The position numbers and the translations under genes are program-made. From assembly GCA_023230985.1 (NCBI GenBank), contig JALNWH010000076.1, positions 1 through 9,332 on the forward strand: a DNA stretch of 9,332 nucleotides. The letters run 5' to 3'. Shown piece by piece: positions 7,103-9,332 of this stretch. Position 1 is the first letter of the stretch, and each line of letters begins with the position of its first letter. Source of the DNA: Bacillota bacterium. GTDB taxonomy: Bacteria > Bacillota > Clostridia > Lutisporales > Lutisporaceae. Under the pieces are notes generated by a model. The model did not search any database, was not told where the DNA came from, and saw only the letters and a list, made by a program, of their open reading frames with translations.

Positions 7103-7142
7103 TGTTTTATTCTATTAATAAACTGTTTATTTTAATAAAACA
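7103..7142. repeat. nested inverted repeats in oriC spacer
   Basis: TGTTTTATT (7103-7111) and AATAAAACA (7134-7142) are perfect 9-bp arms. Between them AATAAAC-T-GTTTATT (7117-7131) is a second perfect inverted repeat with 7-bp arms. All arms are almost pure A+T. This suits an unwinding or cruciform-prone site better than a terminator, since no GC-rich stem is present. Confidence 0.5.
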
Positions 7143-7203
7143 AAAATTTATATAAAATTTTATTAACATTTTATCAGCATTATATTAACAAACTTGTGCA
7201 GAT

Positions 7204-8526
7204 TTATATAGTTTCTATTTTTTTCATTAATTCTTCTATGAGTATTTTTACTTGTGAATCGGATTGTAATTCTTTGGATATTTTATCATGGGCATGCATG
7301 ATAGTAGTATGATCTCGGCCAAATTCATTTCCTATTTGAGGCAAGGACAAATCCGTCATCTCCCTGCACAAATACATTGCTATTTGTCTGGGATATACTA
7401 TTGCCCTTGTCCTCTTCTTTGCAACAAAATCTTCTATTTTCATATCAAAATAATCACCTACATTTTCTTTTATTAAATCTGCAGTAATTATTTTTGCTTT
7501 TTTGCCGGATAAAATATCTTTTAATGCCTCAACAGCCATTTCTTCATCTATCTCCAAATTATATAAAGTAGAGTATGCTATTACTTTATTTAAAGCACCT
7601 TCCAATTCTCTGATATTTGACTGGATATTATTTGCTATATAAGATAGAACATCATCCGGTACAGTCAAATTTTCTAAATTGGCTTTTTTCTTTAATATGG
7701 CTATCCTTGTCTCCAAATCAGGGGGCTGAATATCTGCAATAAGACCCCATTCAAATCGTGATCTTAGCCTGTCTTCCAATGTTAATATTTCCCGCGGCTG
7801 TCTGTCGCTTGATATAACAATTTGCTTATCCGCTTCATATAAGGTATTAAAGGTATGGAAAAACTCTTCTTGGGTTCTTTCTTTACCTGCTATAAACTGA
7901 ATATCATCTATTAATAAAACATCTACATTTCTGTATTTACTCCTGAATTCTATATTTTTATCATCTCTAATGGAATTAATCAATTCATTAGTAAAGGTTT
8001 CCGATGTAACATAAACTACCTTTGAATTTCTGTTTTGATCCAATATGTAATGGCCTACCGCATGCATCAGATGAGTCTTTCCCAATCCTACTCCGCCATA
8101 GATAAATAAGGGATTATATGCTTTTGCAGGAGATTCGGATACGGCAACGGAAGCTGCGTGGGCTAATCTATTGCTGTTACCTATAACAAAAGTATTAAAA
8201 GTATATCGTGAATTTAAAGAATAATTACTATTGCCTTCTCTTTCATCATCCGGTTTTTCGTCACCATAGAGTACATATTCGTCCATAGTAAATTTGATTA
8301 GGTATTCTTTGTTGGTAACTTTTTTTAGTGCATATTTTATTAAAGTTGAATACCTGGTTTCTATTATGCCTTTGGTAAACTCCTCCGGGACATAAAAAAG
8401 GACTTTATCATCTACTATAGATATTGGTTTGATAGACTTTAGCCATGTATTAAAACTTATTTCAGTTAACTCTACTTTAATTAACTCAAGGGTTTCATTC
8501 CATATTTCATCACATTGAGAGTTCAT
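7204..8526 (-). CDS. dnaA: Chromosomal replication initiator protein DnaA
   Basis: DnaA binds the origin, oligomerises with ATP and melts the DNA so that the helicase can be loaded. It also regulates transcription, including its own. The 440 residues are a normal length. Domain I spans about 1-85 (IWNETLELIKVELTEISFNTWLK), followed by a short acidic linker (about 86-108). The AAA+ domain has Walker A GGVGLGKT (144-151), Walker B LLIDDIQF (204-211), sensor I SSDRQP (239-244) and sensor II NIRELEGAL (304-312). The DNA-binding domain IV carries the signature GRDHTTIMHAHDKI (403-416). The start is ATG with AAGGAGG 6 nt upstream. It is flanked on both sides by origin sequences. Confidence 0.99.
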   Translation of the reverse strand: MNSQCDEIWNETLELIKVELTEISFNTWLKSIKPISIVDDKVLFYVPEEFTKGIIETRYSTLIKYALKKVTNKEYLIKFTMDEYVLYGDEKPDDEREGNSNYSLNSRYTFNTFVIGNSNRLAHAASVAVSESPAKAYNPLFIYGGVGLGKTHLMHAVGHYILDQNRNSKVVYVTSETFTNELINSIRDDKNIEFRSKYRNVDVLLIDDIQFIAGKERTQEEFFHTFNTLYEADKQIVISSDRQPREILTLEDRLRSRFEWGLIADIQPPDLETRIAILKKKANLENLTVPDDVLSYIANNIQSNIRELEGALNKVIAYSTLYNLEIDEEMAVEALKDILSGKKAKIITADLIKENVGDYFDMKIEDFVAKKRTRAIVYPRQIAMYLCREMTDLSLPQIGNEFGRDHTTIMHAHDKISKELQSDSQVKILIEELMKKIETI

Positions 8527-8549
8527 TTTTGTCCTCCTTTTTTAGTTTT

Positions 8550-8579
8550 ATATTAAATTTTATTAGAAATAGTTGTCCA
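8550..8579 (-). promoter_or_regulatory. possible dnaA promoter overlapping a DnaA box
   Basis: On the minus strand TGGACA (8574-8579) resembles a -35 (five of six to TTGACA), and TAATAT (8550-8555), 18 bp on, is a mediocre -10. The -35 lies inside the DnaA box TTGTCCACA (8573-8581), which would let DnaA repress its own gene, as is known in several bacteria. The predicted leader is short, about 17 nt. Confidence 0.35.
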
Positions 8580-8700
8580 CATATTGTTGAAAAAAATATT
8601 AACAAAAATTTATAAAAGATGGCTTGTTAATATGAGGATAACTGCCTTAACAGCAGAAGTTATTAACAATAAACATGAGTTATACACAAACTTATACACA
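8573..8700. other. oriC DnaA-box cluster upstream of dnaA
   Basis: Plus-strand boxes are TTGTCCACA (8573-8581), TTATACACA (8680-8688) and TTATACACA (8692-8700). The last two match TTATNCACA exactly and start 12 bp apart in the same orientation. A near match, TTATCCTCA, is on the minus strand (8633-8641). TTATTAACA (8660-8668) and two further TATTAACA octamers (8597-8604, and 8625-8632 on the minus strand) may be weaker sites. Position behind dnaA matches the upstream (incA/incB) half of a bipartite Firmicutes origin. Confidence 0.75.
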
Positions 8701-8770
8701 AAATTTATATTTTCTTAAAGTCATAGTTTAATATTATCAAAATCAGGGTATTAATTCAAATTTAATTTTC

Positions 8771-8832
8771 AACCCGGAGAATAGCTCAAAGGGACGGTTC
8801 TTTTGAGCTGTAAAAAACACACATGCCGGGTT
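8771..8832. repeat. REP-like nested hairpin with GGGACGGTTC loop
   Basis: The outer arms AACCCGG (8771-8777) and CCGGGTT (8826-8832) surround an inner 8-bp stem, AGCTCAAA (8783-8790) with TTTGAGCT (8802-8809). The inner loop is GGGACGGTTCT. It lies between the DnaA-box cluster and the next gene. From memory, GGGACGGTTC-type sequences recur as dispersed palindromic repeats in Firmicutes, some linked to RAYT (Y1) transposases; whether this copy belongs to such a family is inference. Confidence 0.55.
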
Positions 8833-8878
8833 ATATCATGGAAATTCTTCGAAATTCATGATGAAATTCATGATATAA
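8831..8878. repeat. inverted repeat enclosing tandem 12-mers
   Basis: TTATATCATG (8831-8840) and CATGATATAA (8869-8878) are perfect 10-bp inverted arms. Within and across the right arm, GAAATTCATGAT is repeated in tandem (8851-8862 and 8863-8874), preceded by a partial copy GAAATTC at 8841-8847. The right arm contains most of a promoter -10 element, so the repeats could act as an operator or alter promoter melting. Confidence 0.65.
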
Positions 8879-8879
8879 T
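8871..8879 (+). promoter_or_regulatory. extended -10 promoter of the secreted-protein gene
   Basis: TGATATAAT is a perfect extended -10 (TGnTATAAT) on the plus strand, about 49 bp before the TTG start of the secreted-protein gene. No good -35 is seen, which extended -10 promoters can do without. It overlaps the inverted and tandem repeats at 8831-8878. Confidence 0.55.
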
Positions 8880-8927
8880 ATATTAAGAAAAAGGCTTTAT
8901 TTCTTCAGTCCGGGAGATGTGTTTATA

Positions 8928-9332
8928 TTGAAGAAAAAACTTTTAATATTTTTTATATTGCTATTTTTCCTTTTTATTAGTGCAGCAGCTGATACAAATG
9001 AAAAGGATATTTTAGTGTTTGAATATACTCCGAAAACAATGATAAAACACATGGAAACAGCATTAGAAAATTATAAAATAAAAACTATAAAGGATTTTCA
9101 TCTGATGGAATTTATATCAGGTGTTGATGCAATCCTCACTTATGATATAACTGCCTTGCCTTTGATTGAATCAGGTGCGGATTATTATTTTTATCCCCTA
9201 TATAGGGATATTATAGTAATAGGCGTTGACAAAGGACGTACAAATAAATCTATAGGCAGCTGGGAGGATATTAAACTTATTGATGAAGAAGTAAGTCTGC
9301 CGGAGGATGATTTCATTATAAAAAGTATATGG
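8928..9332 (+). CDS. secreted protein, possibly periplasmic-binding-protein-like, 3' end cut
   Basis: An open frame of 135 codons runs from a TTG at 8928-8930 to the right edge with no stop. The N-terminus KKKLLIFFILLFFLFISAAA is a clear signal peptide with a likely signal peptidase I site after about residue 21. There is no lipobox cysteine, so it is secreted or membrane-anchored further on. The mature part (ILVFEYTPKTMIKHMETAL, then GVDAILTYDITALPLIESGADYYFYPLYRDIIVIGV, and SIGSWEDI) faintly recalls type 2 solute-binding proteins, which sense or deliver small ligands. I do not recognise the family and would not name a ligand. It could also be the sensor domain of a larger signalling protein. 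GGGAG (8912-8916) lies 11 nt upstream, and an in-frame GTG (8919-8921) is too close to it. An extended -10 promoter precedes the gene, which diverges from dnaA. Confidence 0.8.
   Translation, partial: MKKKLLIFFILLFFLFISAAADTNEKDILVFEYTPKTMIKHMETALENYKIKTIKDFHLMEFISGVDAILTYDITALPLIESGADYYFYPLYRDIIVIGVDKGRTNKSIGSWEDIKLIDEEVSLPEDDFIIKSIW

Larger units (their letters stand above)
6977..7203. other. dnaN-dnaA spacer, probable unwinding half of oriC
   Basis: A very AT-rich non-coding spacer between dnaA and dnaN, the position of the incC/DNA-unwinding part of the bipartite Bacillus subtilis origin. It holds a DnaA-trio-like run (7020-7034), nested inverted repeats (7103-7142) and three copies of TATTAACA (7161-7168, 7183-7190, and 7090-7097 on the minus strand). 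A TATAAT on the minus strand (6994-6999) could be a dnaN -10 element, but no good -35 pairs with it. No convincing dnaA terminator is visible. Confidence 0.6.

Noticed and set aside
8851..8874. Tandem repeats as a CRISPR array
   Set aside because: Only two full adjoining 12-bp units are present, with no spacers and no cas genes.
8917..8928. ATG at 8917-8919 as the start of the secreted protein
   Set aside because: That frame reaches a TGA after four codons, while the TTG frame stays open and encodes a signal peptide.

Overview
This 9.3 kb window is the replication-origin locus of a low-GC Firmicute, shown in reverse orientation. The order read on the minus strand is dnaA, dnaN, yaaA (S4 domain), recF, remB (DUF370), gyrB, gyrA. 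This is the conserved Firmicutes oriC block. The AT-rich composition, the remB and yaaA genes inside the block and the strong GGAGG-type ribosome binding sites suggest a member of the Clostridia/Tissierellia rather than a classic Bacillus. I cannot place it to genus from sequence alone.

Layout: 1-1763 is the 5' three quarters of gyrA, whose 3' end runs off the left edge. 1764-2162 is an unusually structured gyrB-gyrA spacer. It holds a small hairpin, a REP-like imperfect palindrome and a 33-bp direct duplication that includes the 3' tip of gyrB. gyrB (2163-4088), remB (4104-4373), recF (4508-5626), yaaA (5645-5851) and dnaN (5876-6967) follow on the minus strand. A 236-bp, very AT-rich dnaN-dnaA spacer (6968-7203) carries the features expected of the unwinding half of a bipartite oriC: a DnaA-trio-like array, nested inverted repeats and a DnaA box lying between the dnaN ribosome binding site and start codon. 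dnaA is at 7204-8526. The region behind it (8527-8700) carries a second cluster of DnaA boxes, one of which overlaps the likely dnaA -35 element. At 8771-8879 there is a REP-like nested hairpin followed by a repeat-rich extended -10 promoter. It drives a plus-strand gene for a secreted protein (8928 to the right edge) in the place where rpmH normally lies divergent to dnaA.

Functionally, DnaA opens the origin, DnaN clamps the polymerase, RecF acts at gaps and stalled forks, and GyrA2B2 removes the supercoils made by replication. YaaA and RemB are small accessory proteins of the same block, and RemB is a DNA-binding regulator of biofilm genes in Bacillus. The core genes look intact and ordinary. 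The points worth a second look are in the spacers, in the choice of start codons (five of eight genes appear to use TTG or GTG), and in an alanine at the main quinolone-contact position of GyrA. I see no sign of a new defence system or mobile gene cluster.
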